Below are positions 63,377-64,000 of a stretch of 64,000 bases of DNA, one piece after another; position 1 is the first letter of the stretch; every line of letters starts with the position of its first letter. The position numbers and the translations under genes were made by a program. The stretch is from Massilia sp. HP4. Its GTDB lineage: Bacteria > Pseudomonadota > Gammaproteobacteria > Burkholderiales > Burkholderiaceae_D. The notes under the pieces are model-generated. The model was not told where the DNA came from. It was given only the letters and a program-made list of their open reading frames with translations, and did not search any database. Location: NCBI RefSeq assembly GCF_005222695.1, contig NZ_STGG01000011.1:248001-312000 (forward strand), in the 5' to 3' direction.

Positions 63377-64000
63377 TTACTTGTTCGGGTAATACGCCGG
63401 CAGCATCAGGGTCACTTCGAGGCCGCCCTCGGGGTGGTTGACCAGGCTGATGCTGCCGCCGTGCTGCTCGGTGATATTGCGCGCGATCGTCAGGCCGAGG
63501 CCGGTGCCGCCCGACTCGCGCGAGCGCGAGGTCTCGACCCGGTAGAAGGGATCGAACACCCGTCCCAGTTCGCTCCTCGGAATGCCCGGCCCGCTGTCGC
63601 GGATGCGTACCCGCGCAGTGCCGTTGATACGGTCGACGCAGACGTGCGCATCGCGGCCGTACTTGACGGCATTGTCGATCAGGTTGCCCAGGCAGCGGCG
63701 CAGGTCCATCGGCCGGCCCAGCACCGCCATCGTTGCCTTGCCCTGCAGCGTGACCGGCTGGCCGGCGTCGCTGGCGTCGGCGCACACGGCCTCGAGCAGC
63801 GAATCGAGGTCCAGCATCTGCATCGTCTCGGTGGTGTCCATGCTGCGCGCCAGCACCAGGCCTTCGCGCACCATTTCCTGCATCGCCGACAGGTCGCCGA
63901 TCAGGCGTTCCTGCAGCTCGGCATCCGATACTTTTTCGAGCCGCAGGCGCATGCGCGTAAGCGGCGTCTGCAGGTCGTGGGTGATCGCGGCCAGCATCTG
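63377..64000 (-). CDS. Sensor histidine kinase, C-terminal part (5' end outside window)
   Basis: Partial gene, open to the right edge. It contains the dimerisation/phosphoacceptor H-box (AAITHDLQTPLTRMRLRLEK, His within the first ten visible residues) and the catalytic ATPase domain: N-box CLGNLIDNAVKYGRD, G1 IRDSGPGIPRSELGRVFDPF, G2 SGGTGLGLTIARNITEQHGG. The missing 5' part should hold membrane and HAMP segments. It lies ~140 nt upstream of the RND adaptor on the same strand, so the pump may be under its two-component control; the response regulator would lie beyond the window. Confidence 0.92.
   Translation of the reverse strand, partial: QMLAAITHDLQTPLTRMRLRLEKVSDAELQERLIGDLSAMQEMVREGLVLARSMDTTETMQMLDLDSLLEAVCADASDAGQPVTLQGKATMAVLGRPMDLRRCLGNLIDNAVKYGRDAHVCVDRINGTARVRIRDSGPGIPRSELGRVFDPFYRVETSRSRESGGTGLGLTIARNITEQHGGSISLVNHPEGGLEVTLMLPAYYPNK

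Overview
The window is a contiguous piece of a GC-rich betaproteobacterial chromosome, most like the Oxalobacteraceae (Massilia/Telluria/Janthinobacterium type). This rests on gene order and protein character: kdsD-kdsC-lptC-lptA-lptB-rpoN-hpf, lolB-ispE-tRNA-Gln-prs-rplY-pth-ychF, pilMNOPQ divergent from a class A PBP, cyaY/lptM-lysA, and engB-hemB divergent from cytochrome c-resB-ccsA. It is an inference from synteny; there is no 16S gene here. Nearly everything is core housekeeping, and two short A/T-richer patches carry toxin-antitoxin-like pairs.

Layout. 1-1.3 kb: end of hprK, then rapZ (+). 1.4-3.7 kb: a DUF5694 secreted protein and an enoyl-CoA hydratase/HIBCH-type enzyme (-). 3.8-9.3 kb: hpf, rpoN and the LPS-transport/Kdo genes lptB, lptA, lptC, kdsC, kdsD (-), with a Kef-type antiporter divergent. 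11.4-16.8 kb: a REPIN-like inverted pair, a GGDEF protein, a MOSC protein and a large SF1 helicase. 16.9-27.4 kb: ychF, a patatin, a DUF3857/transglutaminase protein (+), pth, rplY, prs, tRNA-Gln, ispE, lolB and a TPR lipoprotein. 27.6-31.5 kb: mutM, a dynamin-like GTPase and mutY (+). 31.5-33.5 kb: an AbiEi/AbiEii-like module. 33.5-36.3 kb: dgt and aroK-aroB, the last two in one uninterrupted frame. 36.4-43.5 kb: pilM-N-O-P-Q plus an Ig-like lipoprotein. 43.8-48.1 kb: PBP1A, cyaY, lptM, lysA. 48.1-50.7 kb: a DMT transporter and msrPQ. 50.8-54.9 kb: ccsA, resB, cytochrome c. 55.0-56.8 kb: engB, hemB. 57.0-57.8 kb: a DUF4258/HTH pair. 57.8-64 kb: a proline-rich membrane protein, an RND efflux pair and the C-terminal part of a sensor kinase.

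How the genes work together: much of the window serves the cell envelope. It makes and moves LPS (kdsC/D, lptA/B/C/M), builds peptidoglycan and its precursor (PBP1A, lysA), assembles type IV pili (pilM-Q), sorts lipoproteins (lolB), matures cytochromes (ccsA/resB), repairs oxidised periplasmic proteins (msrPQ) and exports compounds (RND pair). A second set guards DNA and the nucleotide pool (mutM, mutY, dgt, prs). The items most worth a second look are the AbiE-like module with its palindromic operator and a nine-G run inside the antitoxin gene, the aroK-aroB fusion with a ribosome-binding site before the internal ATG, the DUF4258/HTH pair, the Ig-like lipoprotein closing the pilus operon, and the dynamin-like GTPase between the two 8-oxoguanine repair genes.
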